Assembly: GCF_920984665.1 (NCBI RefSeq)
Contig: NZ_CAKLBP010000004.1
Location: 62,001-126,000, forward strand
DNA from: Pedobacter sp. Leaf170
GTDB taxonomy: Bacteria; Bacteroidota; Bacteroidia; Sphingobacteriales; Sphingobacteriaceae
Direction: 5' to 3'
DNA length: 64,000 bases
The translations under genes and the position numbers were made by a program. Below, piece by piece: positions 27,215 through 36,098 of this stretch (its first letter is position 1; each line of letters starts with the position of its first letter). The notes beneath the pieces are model-generated. The model worked only from the letters and a program-made list of their open reading frames with translations. It ran no database searches and was not told the origin of the DNA.

Positions 27215-28801
27215 TTAGGAAACGATTAGCATGTTTCTTACTTGCTGCAATTCTCCATTTTGTAAGCGGGCATAATAAACCCCTGGCGCAAAATGCTGGT
27301 TTTCAAAATTGATATTATACGTGCCTTCATCTTTTACAGCATCAACAACGGTAGCCATTAATTTACCCATGGTATTAAACACCTGAATTAAAACATGACC
27401 ACCTTTTGAGGTGTATTTTATGGTAGTGGTTGTGGTAAAAGGATTTGGGTAATTACTGATTAAACTTTCGCCACTTAACCGGTTAGTTTGCGCTAAATTG
27501 GTAGACATACAATTGGTGCCGGCCTGAATAAGCGGCAGCGATTGGAAATTTTTTAGCATAACGCTTGATAAGGTTGCTTTATCTACGCAGAACCAGTTCT
27601 CTAATAATGTTGCATAAACCGAACGGAAATCATACTGCATCGGGATATTATCATTCACAGATGTTGCGGCGGAAATCGTTGGATTTTTACCTAAAACCCC
27701 GCCCTGAATAGCATCTCCAAAAACAATTAAGGGTGCTGCAGCACCATGGTCTGTTCCGTTACTTGCGTTTGATTTTATCCTACGCCCAAATTCTGAAAAA
27801 GTCATACCGGCTACTCTTTTTGATGCACCAAGACCTTTTAAATCGTCCATAAAGGCTTTAATGGCATCACTAACTCTTTGCAACAAAACAGCATGTGTTC
27901 CGGTTTCGGTTGAGCCCGTATTTACCTGTGCTGCATGTGTATCGAATGAGCCAATATTTACCATGTACAAACGGGTTTTTAAACCTCCGGCAACTAATCT
28001 TGCCACAACTTTTAGCTGGTCGGCAAGCGAATTATTTGTTGGATATGCACCTTGCTTGGTTACTTTGCCTGCGGCTGCTTTAATTACCGAAGCGTATTGT
28101 TGTGTTTGTTGTGAAACCTGACGGATGTAGGTTAGCTCTTTACCTGCGTTTGAATTTGGTGCAGGCGATTGAATGCCATTTATTAAATTATAAAAATTAA
28201 CCGGGTCTGAAATTGCCATACCCATATTTACCGAAGGACCTTGAAAAGCGGGTGAAATAAATGAACCGATTTGAATGGCCAAAGGATCGGGCATTACTGT
28301 GTTTGGATAACCTATCGGAAAATTTGTATATTCTTCGCTTAAATATCTGCCAGCCCAACCACTTTCTATGGTTTGGTCAGCATCTGATGCAGAAAGCCAA
28401 ATATCTGTAGCCCTGAAATGGCTAAAATTTGGTTGCGGATAACCTACTGATTGAATAACCTGAACTTTACCATCATCGTACAAACCTGCCAAACCCGACA
28501 TAGATGGATGTATACCCGTGTTAAAACCAGAAAGCTTTATAATTTTATTTTGTGGAAGAATAATATTGGGGCGAGCCAATGTAAGGTTATCGTATTGATC
28601 TAAAGGTAGAATCATGTTCAAGCCATCATTACCGCCATTTAGCTGAATAATAACCAGTACATGGTCTGTTTCTTGATTAGCGGCCGTAATTGCCGATAAC
28701 AAACTGGACGCACCAAATGCCTTCAACGAAAATCCACCGATTAAGGAAGGAAGCACTACGCCGGCTGGCATTGCCTTAGTTAAAAATTCCCGTCTTTTCA
28801 T
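27215..28801 (-). CDS. DUF1501 protein, type IX secretion cargo
   Basis: The protein has 528 residues. The N-terminus MKRREFLTKAMPAG is a twin-arginine-type signal (RREFL) followed by a hydrophobic stretch. The DUF1501 core includes NGGNDGLNMILPLDQYD, SVGYPQPNFSHFRATDIW, FDTHAAQ and MTFSEFGRR...GTDHGAAAPLIVFGD, giving it an alkaline-phosphatase-like fold of sulfatase type. The last 75 residues form a type-A T9SS sorting domain (NYPNPFTTTTTIKY ... GVYYARLQNGELQQVRNMLIVS split across 455-528). It follows DUF1800 with a 4-bp overlap. The function is unknown beyond being exported. Confidence 0.9.
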   Translation of the reverse strand: MKRREFLTKAMPAGVVLPSLIGGFSLKAFGASSLLSAITAANQETDHVLVIIQLNGGNDGLNMILPLDQYDNLTLARPNIILPQNKIIKLSGFNTGIHPSMSGLAGLYDDGKVQVIQSVGYPQPNFSHFRATDIWLSASDADQTIESGWAGRYLSEEYTNFPIGYPNTVMPDPLAIQIGSFISPAFQGPSVNMGMAISDPVNFYNLINGIQSPAPNSNAGKELTYIRQVSQQTQQYASVIKAAAGKVTKQGAYPTNNSLADQLKVVARLVAGGLKTRLYMVNIGSFDTHAAQVNTGSTETGTHAVLLQRVSDAIKAFMDDLKGLGASKRVAGMTFSEFGRRIKSNASNGTDHGAAAPLIVFGDAIQGGVLGKNPTISAATSVNDNIPMQYDFRSVYATLLENWFCVDKATLSSVMLKNFQSLPLIQAGTNCMSTNLAQTNRLSGESLISNYPNPFTTTTTIKYTSKGGHVLIQVFNTMGKLMATVVDAVKDEGTYNINFENQHFAPGVYYARLQNGELQQVRNMLIVS

Positions 28802-30366
28802 GATAGCTGATACTCTTCAAGGTTCATAATGTATTTATAAAACTCCTGTAAACGGGTTTGTACAATTGCAGTTTTTGCAGTAGTTGGGGCGGCTTTATAA
28901 TCGAGCCAGGCGGTGGTCCAATAGGCATCAGTAACCTGGTTACTTAACAAAATACTTTTCAAAAACTTCTTTACGTCGGCACTTACATCAATGGTGTAAA
29001 GATGCGCCAATGCTTCATCGAGTAAGATATTTGGGTCTTCTGGTTTACTAAATTTAGAGGTGTAAGCAATTGGGTCGATAACTATTTTTTTCCCGTTTCG
29101 GGTATAACCCGTACTAATGAATCTATCGGTAAAAACGTTTCGCTTTGGTAAGGTATCTGAGTTTATCCAAAGTTCGTAAAACTGAGGTATTTGATAATAA
29201 GCCGGCCAACCGGAAACATTAGGCGGATCGGCCAGATTTTGCTGTAGGTTAGATGCTGTGCTGCGCAAATAATCACTCATGTAATAAACATTCACATAAT
29301 CACTGGCATCAGGAAAAACGATTTCAAATTCGCGGGCCAAACCCACAACAAAATCAACCGGTGCTTTAATATTACAAGAACGATTTTGTGCTAAAAAGAA
29401 ATGATTGCTGGTAAACAAAACCTTCAACACTGGTTTTATTTCATAATTGGCATTTCTAAATATTTCGGCCAAAGGCGTAATAAAGTTCGCCTCTACATCT
29501 GCTGTAATATCATAGTAAACAAAAAACCTGTACAAGCGCCTGCAGATATATTTGCTAACTTCTACCTGCGCAAAAATCATATCAAGTAAATCGTCAACTT
29601 CTTTTGCACCATCTGTACCGGTTCTCCCTTTAATTAATTTATTTCCATAAAATGATGAAAACTGTTTATCAGTAATATCGTGCCTGCTTGTGTTAAATAC
29701 CGAAGTGATATTTGTGCTATCTAAAGTAAAACCAGTTAACAATCGGGCGGCAGCCTTAACATCGGCTTCTGTATATTTAGAATCCGGCCCTTTGCCTAAA
29801 GTAAAAAGCTCTTGTAACTCCCGGGCGTAATTTTCATCGGGTGCTGTTCTGGTACTGGCATATCCATTTAAATAGCGCAGCATTGCAGGGTCGATAGTTA
29901 CCTGCTTGGTTAAGATTTTGAAATTGCCCATTGCATTGCTCCGCAGCAAAGCATTATGTTTGTAGATGTATCTGGCATCATCAACCATATCGGCTTCTGT
30001 TGCAAAATGATTGTGCCAAAATAAGGTAAGTTTTTCGCGAATAGATGCCGGCTGATTTAACATTTGTGTAATCCACCATGCTTTGAAAGAAGCAACTCTT
30101 CTACTATTGGCCGTTCCATCTGTATATGGCGCTGTTACCCACGTTTGCCCCGCTGGAACATTTGCGTCTGTGTAAGCTGTGTCGTTGTAATTGTTTACCG
30201 GAGGATTTGGTAGCGGTAAATCTCTTAATAAAAAATCAACAACCTGAGCAACAGATTGCCCGACAAAACCAGCTATATCACTTCTTTTAGCTCCGAATAA
30301 GGTACGTTTTAGTAGATGATTTAGTTCTTTTGCCCCGAAATTTCCTGCGTAAATGTCTATCGCCAT
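28798..30366 (-). CDS. DUF1800 protein
   Basis: The protein has 522 residues in the DUF1800 family: HLLKRTLFGAKRSDI near the start, LTLFWHNHFATE near residue 120, ENYARELQELFTLGKG and the late PPNVSGWPAYYQIPQFYELW. Helical and without an obvious signal peptide, it always accompanies DUF1501 genes in Bacteroidota and many other phyla. Its stop overlaps the DUF1501 start in ATGA, so translation is coupled. The role of the pair is not known; an outer-surface or polymer function has been proposed. Confidence 0.9.
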   Translation of the reverse strand: MAIDIYAGNFGAKELNHLLKRTLFGAKRSDIAGFVGQSVAQVVDFLLRDLPLPNPPVNNYNDTAYTDANVPAGQTWVTAPYTDGTANSRRVASFKAWWITQMLNQPASIREKLTLFWHNHFATEADMVDDARYIYKHNALLRSNAMGNFKILTKQVTIDPAMLRYLNGYASTRTAPDENYARELQELFTLGKGPDSKYTEADVKAAARLLTGFTLDSTNITSVFNTSRHDITDKQFSSFYGNKLIKGRTGTDGAKEVDDLLDMIFAQVEVSKYICRRLYRFFVYYDITADVEANFITPLAEIFRNANYEIKPVLKVLFTSNHFFLAQNRSCNIKAPVDFVVGLAREFEIVFPDASDYVNVYYMSDYLRSTASNLQQNLADPPNVSGWPAYYQIPQFYELWINSDTLPKRNVFTDRFISTGYTRNGKKIVIDPIAYTSKFSKPEDPNILLDEALAHLYTIDVSADVKKFLKSILLSNQVTDAYWTTAWLDYKAAPTTAKTAIVQTRLQEFYKYIMNLEEYQLS

Positions 30367-30461
30367 GCAAATTATCTTGAAACAACATAAAATTATAAAT
30401 TAATATGCTGGTTTTCAGTTTTTTTACACGAAATGTCAAAATTTAGTTACCAAACCTTTTT

Positions 30462-31508
30462 TTACCAACGGATAAGCGCACTTGCCCAAGTAAAACCCGA
30501 ACCGAAAGCCGCTAAACAAACTAAGTCTCCATCTTTAATTTTACCAGCTTCCCAGGCTTCGCAAAGTGCTATCGGAACAGAGGCAGCAGTAGTATTGCCA
30601 TATTTTTGAATGTTATTAAAAACCTGGTCATCTCTTAAGCCAAGTAACTGCTGCACATATTGGCTTATGCGTAAATTAGCCTGATGCGGCACTAACATAT
30701 CAATATCTTTCTCCGTTAGCTTATTTGCGGCTAAAGCTTCTTTAATTACTTCAGGAAATTTAACAACCGCCTTTTTAAAAACCGATGGACCATCCATGTA
30801 GGGTAAAGCCGCTCCGCTTTCCAAAATTTCTGGTGTCATAAACAAACCACCCAATTCTTGTTCAGGAAAAGCCGGTTTATCTTTCATCCACTTATTGGCA
30901 TGAGAACCTGGATAATACATTGCCAAAATTTCGGCATCTGCACCATCACTATGCAAATGTGTACTCAGTATTCCTTTACCAGGCGCATTAGTTGGTTGCA
31001 AAACCACAGCTCCTGCCCCATCACCAAAAATTACTGAAACATTTCTACTGCGGGTTTCAAAATCCATAGCGAATGAATGCTTTTCACTACCAACAACCAA
31101 AACGTTTTTATACATGCCGGTTTTAACAAACTGATCGGCTACAGAAAGTGCATAAACAAATCCCGAACATTGGTTGCGGATATCCAGTGCGCCAATTTCG
31201 CCCATGCCCATTTCTCGTTGTAATAAAACACCACAACCCGGAAAATAATAATCAGGGCTTAATGTTGCGAAAACAATAAAATCCACGTCTTTTGCCGTAA
31301 TTCCGGCTCTTTCTAAAGCAATTTTAGAAGCTTCAATCCCCATTGTGGTGGTTGTTTCTTCATTCCTATCTGCAAAGCGGCGTTCTTTAATACCTGTTCT
31401 TTCTTGAATCCATTCATCGCTGGTTTCCATAAAACGGCTTAAATCATTGTTGGTGTATACATTTTTAGGAACGTAGTAACCTATTCCGGCAATTTTGGAT
31501 TGGTGCAT
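30462..31508 (-). CDS. 3-oxoacyl-ACP synthase III (first copy)
   Basis: The protein has 348 residues with a complete KAS III triad: Cys114 in RNQCSGFVYAL, His in VPHQANLR near 270 and Asn in YGNTTAASVP near 300. KAS III condenses acyl-CoA with malonyl-ACP. It is outside the fatty-acid operon, where a second fabH lies at 38850-39845, so this copy may use a different starter unit or belong to a secondary pathway. Regulation may be separate, as a TAGCTTTG element is 20 bp upstream. The gene stands alone. Confidence 0.9.
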   Translation of the reverse strand: MHQSKIAGIGYYVPKNVYTNNDLSRFMETSDEWIQERTGIKERRFADRNEETTTTMGIEASKIALERAGITAKDVDFIVFATLSPDYYFPGCGVLLQREMGMGEIGALDIRNQCSGFVYALSVADQFVKTGMYKNVLVVGSEKHSFAMDFETRSRNVSVIFGDGAGAVVLQPTNAPGKGILSTHLHSDGADAEILAMYYPGSHANKWMKDKPAFPEQELGGLFMTPEILESGAALPYMDGPSVFKKAVVKFPEVIKEALAANKLTEKDIDMLVPHQANLRISQYVQQLLGLRDDQVFNNIQKYGNTTAASVPIALCEAWEAGKIKDGDLVCLAAFGSGFTWASALIRW

Positions 31509-31528
31509 GTTATTATATATTGGTTAAT

Positions 31529-31536
31529 CAAAGCTA
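31529..31536 (-). promoter_or_regulatory. -7 element (TAGCTTTG) of the first fabH
   Basis: The minus strand reads TAGCTTTG, matching TAnnTTTG, 20 bp before the ATG at 31508. No TTG at the -33 position. Confidence 0.4.
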
Positions 31537-31616
31537 ATCATTTATTGGTTAAGGTATTATTATTCACCAATGAACAAAATCTTGATACTTGATACTAAAT
31601 ACTTAATACTAATGTT

Positions 31617-31624
31617 TATTTTTG
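31617..31624 (+). promoter_or_regulatory. -7 element (TATTTTTG) of clpS
   Basis: TATTTTTG matches TAnnTTTG and ends only 4 bp before the clpS ATG, implying a leaderless or nearly leaderless transcript. Confidence 0.45.
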
Positions 31625-31628
31625 CCAA

Positions 31629-31910
31629 ATGTCTACAGAAACAAAAGAAGAGACCTTTACGCTCGAAGAAATTTTAACTTCCTTAAAAACTGTACATCGT
31701 TTAATTTTATGGAATGATGATGTAAATACTTTCGAGCATGTAATTTATTGCATGATGAAATATTTAGACTATAACGAATCTCAGGCAGAAAAAATTGCCT
31801 GGAAAGTGCACAACGACGGTAAATGCCCGGTTTTAGAAGGTTCTTTTACGGAGATGGAAGTTTACAGAAAAATTCTACAACAAGAAGGATTAACGGTTTC
31901 TGTAGATTAG
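31629..31910 (+). CDS. clpS: ATP-dependent Clp protease adaptor ClpS
   Basis: ClpS presents substrates with destabilising N-terminal residues (N-end rule) to the ClpAP protease. The 93-residue protein has a flexible acidic N-terminus and a core with LILWNDDVNTFEHVIYCMMK, in which the NDD residues bind the N-degron, and a final SFTEMEVYRKILQQEGL. The gene is short, lies divergently from fabH and ends 94 bp before a convergent thioredoxin-like gene. Confidence 0.93.
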   Translation: MSTETKEETFTLEEILTSLKTVHRLILWNDDVNTFEHVIYCMMKYLDYNESQAEKIAWKVHNDGKCPVLEGSFTEMEVYRKILQQEGLTVSVD

Positions 31911-32004
31911 ATATATATAAATCTCATCGTTATGCCAAAGTTGTTTCATCATCCCTCACATTAAGTATTAATTTCAACAAATTGCGGCTACCGGTTGATT
32001 TGGC

Positions 32005-32604
32005 TTAATTCTTTAATCCTTTAAAAAGCTCCGCTAATTCCGCCTGCGTAGTTAAAGTTTTATCCTTAGCGTACCAGCCATGAAGCCTTTCAGCTAAAAT
32101 AGTCATCTCTGTAGTTTCCTGTTTCCATTCTTTTAACAAGCCTTGCAAAATTTTTGGCCTTGGTGCCCATGTTGCTAAAACTTTATCAGCAGTTTCATTT
32201 AAAATAATTAAAACCGGAATTGCCCTGCCACCATTGGTTAAGTGCGCATCAATCAAGGGTAGGTTTTTATCCCGCAAAACAAATTTTAAATCAATTTTAC
32301 CCAGAGATGCTGTCGCAATTTTATTAAAAACGGGAACAATTTGCGCAGCATCACCACACCAACCTTCGGTAATGACCAAGAATTTATAATTTATTTTAAA
32401 GCTCCCGATAATATTAGATAAATCTTCAGTTAAACTAACTGTTTTATCAACTCTGTTCATTCGTTGCACATTCATTTTAGTGTAGTGCAAATCGTAACTA
32501 ACATCACCTGTAGCTTTACCTTCCAATAACAGTTGCTCTACCAATGCTCTGTAAGATTGGTAGTCCATGCCTTGTTCGTTGAAAATTTCGCTGTAGTTAA
32601 TCAT
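32005..32604 (-). CDS. Thioredoxin-family protein (Thioredoxin_9 type)
   Basis: The protein has 199 residues in the Thioredoxin_9 pattern of Bacteroidota and Firmicutes: LVITEGWCGDAAQIVPVFNKIA near residue 85 and GGRAIPVLIILNE near 130. The motif is WCGDA rather than WCxxC, so the second redox cysteine is absent. It therefore cannot act as a normal dithiol oxidoreductase but may still form mixed disulfides. It has no signal peptide and its partner is unknown. Confidence 0.82.
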   Translation of the reverse strand: MINYSEIFNEQGMDYQSYRALVEQLLLEGKATGDVSYDLHYTKMNVQRMNRVDKTVSLTEDLSNIIGSFKINYKFLVITEGWCGDAAQIVPVFNKIATASLGKIDLKFVLRDKNLPLIDAHLTNGGRAIPVLIILNETADKVLATWAPRPKILQGLLKEWKQETTEMTILAERLHGWYAKDKTLTTQAELAELFKGLKN

Positions 32605-32926
32605 GATATTTATAGAATTTTATGCCGCAAAGGAAAGGAGAAACTGGAATAAATTAATCATCGCTTTGCAAGAAAATTTGAAGGATAATTAATTCATAAA
32701 TACAATGTAAGACTAAGCAGTAAATAGGATTTGTCTTAGCCAGACAGGCTTTTTTCTTTTGACAACAAAAGAAACAAATTGCCGGCTGAAAATTTTTGTA
32801 TTGAAGCCACTGCTTTGGCTTTAACAGAATAGCCCCAAAAATTTATGAGGCCGGTTTTAAGTAAAACGTAGGTTTTGTGCGAAGGCTACACAAATTTAAC
32901 AATTTCAACAGCTACAAAATAAAATA
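32605..32926. other. Intergenic region, no gene seen
   Basis: No open frame of note exists. It contains a perfect 9-bp hairpin TTTCTTTTG (32753-32761) with CAAAAGAAA (32766-32774), and an AGCCAGACAGGC stretch near 32738 related to the hairpin at 106-124. It lies upstream of the thioredoxin-like gene and downstream of rsmA, both minus strand. Confidence 0.6.
32753..32774. repeat. Perfect hairpin TTTCTTTTG/CAAAAGAAA
   Basis: A 9-bp stem with the loop ACAA. It is located about 150 bp from any coding region. It has no following T-run, so it is more probably part of a dispersed repeat than a terminator. Confidence 0.45.
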
Positions 32927-33712
32927 TTAAGCTTCCATTAATTTACTTACATGTTGTGTTAAAGCTACAAAATCAGCAACTGTTAATTGCTCTGCTCGTT
33001 TTTCGAAATAAATATGATTATCCATTTTATCTTTTGGCATTACAGCCGAAACCGCATTACGCAATGTTTTTCTACGTTGATTAAAACCTGCCTTAACCAC
33101 ACGCCAAAACAGTTTTTCATCGCAATCTAAAGTTTCAATTTCATTTCTTGTTAAGCGAATAACAGCCGAATGAACTTTTGGCGGTGGATTAAACGTACCC
33201 GGTTTTACGGTAAACAAATATTCAATTTTATAATATGCTTGCAGAAAAACACTTAAAATACCATAATCTTTTGTTCCAGCTGGTGATGCGCAACGTTGTG
33301 CAACTTCTTTCTGAAACATCCCAACCATTTCAACTACTTTATGACGATTATCTAAAATTTTGAACAAAATCTGAGATGAAATATTGTATGGGAAATTACC
33401 GATAATGGCAAACTGACCTGGAAAAATATCGTCGAAATTTAGCTTTAAAAAATCGCCGTTTATTAATCTATCTCCCAGTTGGGGATATTTCTCATTCAAG
33501 AAATGAAAAGATTCTGTATCAATATCAATTAAATAGGTTTGCAAATCCTGGCGCTGAAGCAAAAAATCGGATAAAATTCCCATCCCCGGACCAACTTCTA
33601 AAACCTGATTATATTTATCGGTATTAACCAAACTTTCTACAATTCGGTTTGCTATGCCTTTATCAGTTAAAAAATGTTGACCTAAATGTTTTTTTGCTTT
33701 TACTAAACTCAT
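32927..33712 (-). CDS. rsmA: 16S rRNA dimethyladenosine transferase
   Basis: RsmA (KsgA) dimethylates two adjacent adenines in helix 45 of 16S rRNA during small-subunit maturation. The 261-residue protein has the AdoMet motif VLEVGPGMGILSDFLL near residue 38, the acceptor motif IGNFPYNISS near 105 and the C-terminal FNQRRKTLRNAV. It is divergent from pdxA with about 150 bp between the starts. A TACCTTTG element lies 5 bp before the ATG. Confidence 0.97.
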   Translation of the reverse strand: MSLVKAKKHLGQHFLTDKGIANRIVESLVNTDKYNQVLEVGPGMGILSDFLLQRQDLQTYLIDIDTESFHFLNEKYPQLGDRLINGDFLKLNFDDIFPGQFAIIGNFPYNISSQILFKILDNRHKVVEMVGMFQKEVAQRCASPAGTKDYGILSVFLQAYYKIEYLFTVKPGTFNPPPKVHSAVIRLTRNEIETLDCDEKLFWRVVKAGFNQRRKTLRNAVSAVMPKDKMDNHIYFEKRAEQLTVADFVALTQHVSKLMEA

Positions 33713-33717
33713 GGAAA

Positions 33718-33725
33718 CAAAGGTA
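33718..33725 (-). promoter_or_regulatory. -7 element (TACCTTTG) of rsmA
   Basis: The minus strand reads TACCTTTG, five bases before the ATG. It implies a leaderless transcript; a -33 TTG is not seen. Confidence 0.45.
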
Positions 33726-33726
33726 A

Positions 33727-33820
33727 TGATTTAAGATGGAAGGTGTAAGCTTTAGGGCGTAAGGTATGGTAATTCAATCTATAAAGCCTATACCTTAAAC
33801 CTTCCGCCCTATACCTTAAT
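33727..33820. repeat. Imperfect inverted repeat between rsmA and pdxA
   Basis: The left half (AAGATGGAAGGTGTAAGC, TTTAGGGCGTAAGGTATG) is a diverged complement of the right half (CCTATACCTTAAACCTTCCG, CCCTATACCTTAA). It fills most of the space between the two divergent starts and so lies within both promoter regions. Confidence 0.45.
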
Positions 33821-33864
33821 TATCAAATCAAATCAGTATTTTGCGCTAAAATTTTCCATTAATT

Positions 33865-34944
33865 ATGAGCAGTAAACTTAAAATTGGTATTAGTATAGGC
33901 GATGTGAACGGTATAGGTTTAGAGGTGATTATTAAAACGCTTTCTAATCCGGCTATTCTAAATTATTGCACACCAATTGTTTACGGCCATACAAAGGTTT
34001 CTTCTTTCCACAGAAAAGCAAATAACCTTGGCGATTTTAGTTTCAACGTAATTAATCATGCAAATCAGGCGCAAGTTAAAAAAGCGAATATGATAAATTG
34101 CTGGGAAGAAGATGTTAAAATAGAACTTGGCCAGGTTACAGAAACTGGCGGAAAATATGCGCTTTTATCATTAGAAAGGGCAACAGCCGATTTAGTTAGC
34201 GGCGAAATTGACGCTTTGGTTACAGCGCCGATTAACAAACATAACATTCAATCAGATACTTTTTCTTTCCCCGGTCATACCGAATATTTGCAGGAAAAAA
34301 GCGGCAGTAAAGATGTGCTGATGTTTTTAGTTAGCGAAGGTTTACGCGTGGGCGTAGTAACCGGACATATCCCTGTTAAAGATGTACCCACAGCCATCAC
34401 AAAAGAAAAAATCATAAATAAAATTCGTTTAATAAACGAAAGTTTAAAGAAAGATTTCTGGATTGAGAAGCCAAAAATTGCTGTTTTGGGCTTAAATCCA
34501 CATGCCAGCGATAACGGTTTGCTTGGTGCAGAAGAGGCCGAAATTATTACCCCAGCAATTGAGGAAGCTTACGGCAAAGGCATTATGTGTTTTGGTCCGT
34601 ACCCTGCCGATGGTTTTTTTGGCAACGGCAGTTATAAAAAATTCGATGCCGTTTTGGCCATGTATCACGATCAGGGCTTAATTCCTTTCAAAACTTTGGC
34701 TTTTCACAATGGTGTTAATTATACAGCAGGTTTAAACTTTGTGCGCACCTCTCCCGATCATGGCACGGGCTACGATATTGCCGGCAAAGACTTAGCAGAC
34801 TCAACCTCATTTACCGAAGCACTATTCTCTGCTATCCACATCGTAAAAAACCGCAGAGAGCAAGAGGAAATGCTAATCAACCAGTTACGCACAGGCGGAA
34901 AGGTTGTAGAAACACAGTTCGATATTAAAGACGATGCTTCTTAA
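33865..34944 (+). CDS. pdxA: 4-hydroxythreonine-4-phosphate dehydrogenase
   Basis: PdxA oxidises 4-phospho-hydroxy-threonine in the DXP-dependent route to pyridoxal phosphate. Its substrate and metal ligands are visible in TAPINKHNIQ, HTEYLQEKSG, LGLNPHASDNG and MYHDQGLIPFK, followed by the late VRTSPDHGTGYDIAGK. At 359 residues it is slightly longer than the family mean because of a short N-terminal insertion around residues 45-75. The gene ends at a terminator. Confidence 0.96.
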   Translation: MSSKLKIGISIGDVNGIGLEVIIKTLSNPAILNYCTPIVYGHTKVSSFHRKANNLGDFSFNVINHANQAQVKKANMINCWEEDVKIELGQVTETGGKYALLSLERATADLVSGEIDALVTAPINKHNIQSDTFSFPGHTEYLQEKSGSKDVLMFLVSEGLRVGVVTGHIPVKDVPTAITKEKIINKIRLINESLKKDFWIEKPKIAVLGLNPHASDNGLLGAEEAEIITPAIEEAYGKGIMCFGPYPADGFFGNGSYKKFDAVLAMYHDQGLIPFKTLAFHNGVNYTAGLNFVRTSPDHGTGYDIAGKDLADSTSFTEALFSAIHIVKNRREQEEMLINQLRTGGKVVETQFDIKDDAS

Positions 34945-34956
34945 AGTTTAAAGCAG

Positions 34957-34983
34957 AAAGCTTAAAGTTTAAAGCTTTTTTTT
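34957..34983 (+). terminator. Terminator of pdxA
   Basis: AAAGCTT (34957-34963) pairs with AAGCTTT (34972-34978), the stem continues with AAA/TTT around one bulged A, and T residues follow. Preceding direct repeats of AAAGTTTAAAGC suggest a local duplication. Confidence 0.7.
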
Positions 34984-35342
34984 CAGAAAAGCAATTCCGG
35001 CTTTTCATCGGTTTCGATAGTCCTGCTATGCGTTGCAATCTTTTTTGGTAATTGCCATGCTGAGCTTGTAGAAACACTGCAACAAAAAAGTATTGCTACT
35101 TCTATCAGGTTTATTTCAGTACAAACTGTGCAATAAGGCAAAATGAGCGGCACAAAAAAAATTCAATAATTATAATAGCAGAAAGAACTGCATTCATTTA
35201 ACTATGTAAAGCTTTTTTTTATCTGACCAATCCTTAGGCTTCAGGCGCTTTTCAAAAAGCAAAAAACATTAAAAAAAATGGAAATTCCCTATCCATGATT
35301 CGATAAAATTGCTGAACTTTAAAGAAACCAAAACCTACAGCT
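34984..35342. other. Long intergenic region, no gene seen
   Basis: No usable open frame was found. It contains one half of the TGAGCTTGTCGAAAC repeat (35052-35075, as TGAGCTTGTAGAAAC) and long A/T runs near 35155 and 35210-35220. The promoter of the DUF4412 gene should be in the last 100 bp, but I see no TAnnTTTG match there. Confidence 0.6.
35052..35075. repeat. Partial copy of the TGAGCTTGTCGAAA repeat
   Basis: TTGCCATGCTGAGCTTGTAG with AAAC matches the left arm of the palindrome at 11232-11303 with four changes. No right arm is present. Confidence 0.5.
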
Positions 35343-36062
35343 ATGAAAAAATCACTATTATTTCTCTCTGTTTTATTTGTTTCGATTGTAATTTCGAATG
35401 CTGCAATAGCCGCTGATGTTTATGCTGAATACGAAATTACAGGAATGACGCCAAGCCCGGTAATTAGTAAAATGTATAGTAAAAATGGTAATATACGTAC
35501 AGAAGTAAATATGAAAATGGCAGGCAGTCAAATCAATACTACAACACTAATGCTTAAAAGCAACCCGGGTGTAACAATGGTTTTTAATTCGATGACGAAA
35601 ACTTATACAGAAACCAAAAGTGGCAAAAATGCTGCGGTAAAAAATTTTACGGTTAAGGTAATAGGTAATGAAAAGATTGGAAAATATAACTGTAACCATG
35701 TTAGAATGACATCTGATGGCAAATCGTGGGATGTTTGGTACAGTAAGGATTTACCTCCCATTAACTTCCCGGTAAATGGCAGCAACATTAGCGACGATAA
35801 AATTGTAGCAGAGTTAAAAAGTAAAGGCGTAACGGGTATGCCCGTAAAAATTGCTTTTCTTAAACCAGGTACAACCCTACCATCAATGACTATGCTGTTA
35901 AAAAAATACGAGCCTAAAAATCTTGACGCCTCTTTGTTTACAATTCCGGCGGGTTACAAAAAAAGCAGCGTAAATTTCAATGCAGAAAAAATGAAAAACA
36001 TGAGTCCTGCTGAACGTAAAGAAATGATGATGAAGATGATGCGTGAACAAATGAAACAATAA
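35343..36062 (+). CDS. Secreted DUF4412 protein
   Basis: The protein has 239 residues with a signal peptide cut near AIAAD (residue 24). The DUF4412 pattern follows: AEYEITGMTPSPVISKMYSK, a beta-rich core with NEKIGKYNCNHVRMTSDGKSWDVWYSKDLP, and TIPAGYKKS near the end. The last 25 residues are Met/Lys-rich (MKNMSPAERKEMMMKMMREQMKQ, residues 217-239). The family resembles LolA-type lipid-binding folds but has no established role. A sulfurtransferase gene follows 36 bp downstream. Confidence 0.78.
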   Translation: MKKSLLFLSVLFVSIVISNAAIAADVYAEYEITGMTPSPVISKMYSKNGNIRTEVNMKMAGSQINTTTLMLKSNPGVTMVFNSMTKTYTETKSGKNAAVKNFTVKVIGNEKIGKYNCNHVRMTSDGKSWDVWYSKDLPPINFPVNGSNISDDKIVAELKSKGVTGMPVKIAFLKPGTTLPSMTMLLKKYEPKNLDASLFTIPAGYKKSSVNFNAEKMKNMSPAERKEMMMKMMREQMKQ

Positions 36063-36098
36063 TTATCATCTGGCTACTTAATTGCAAAAATTAATCAA

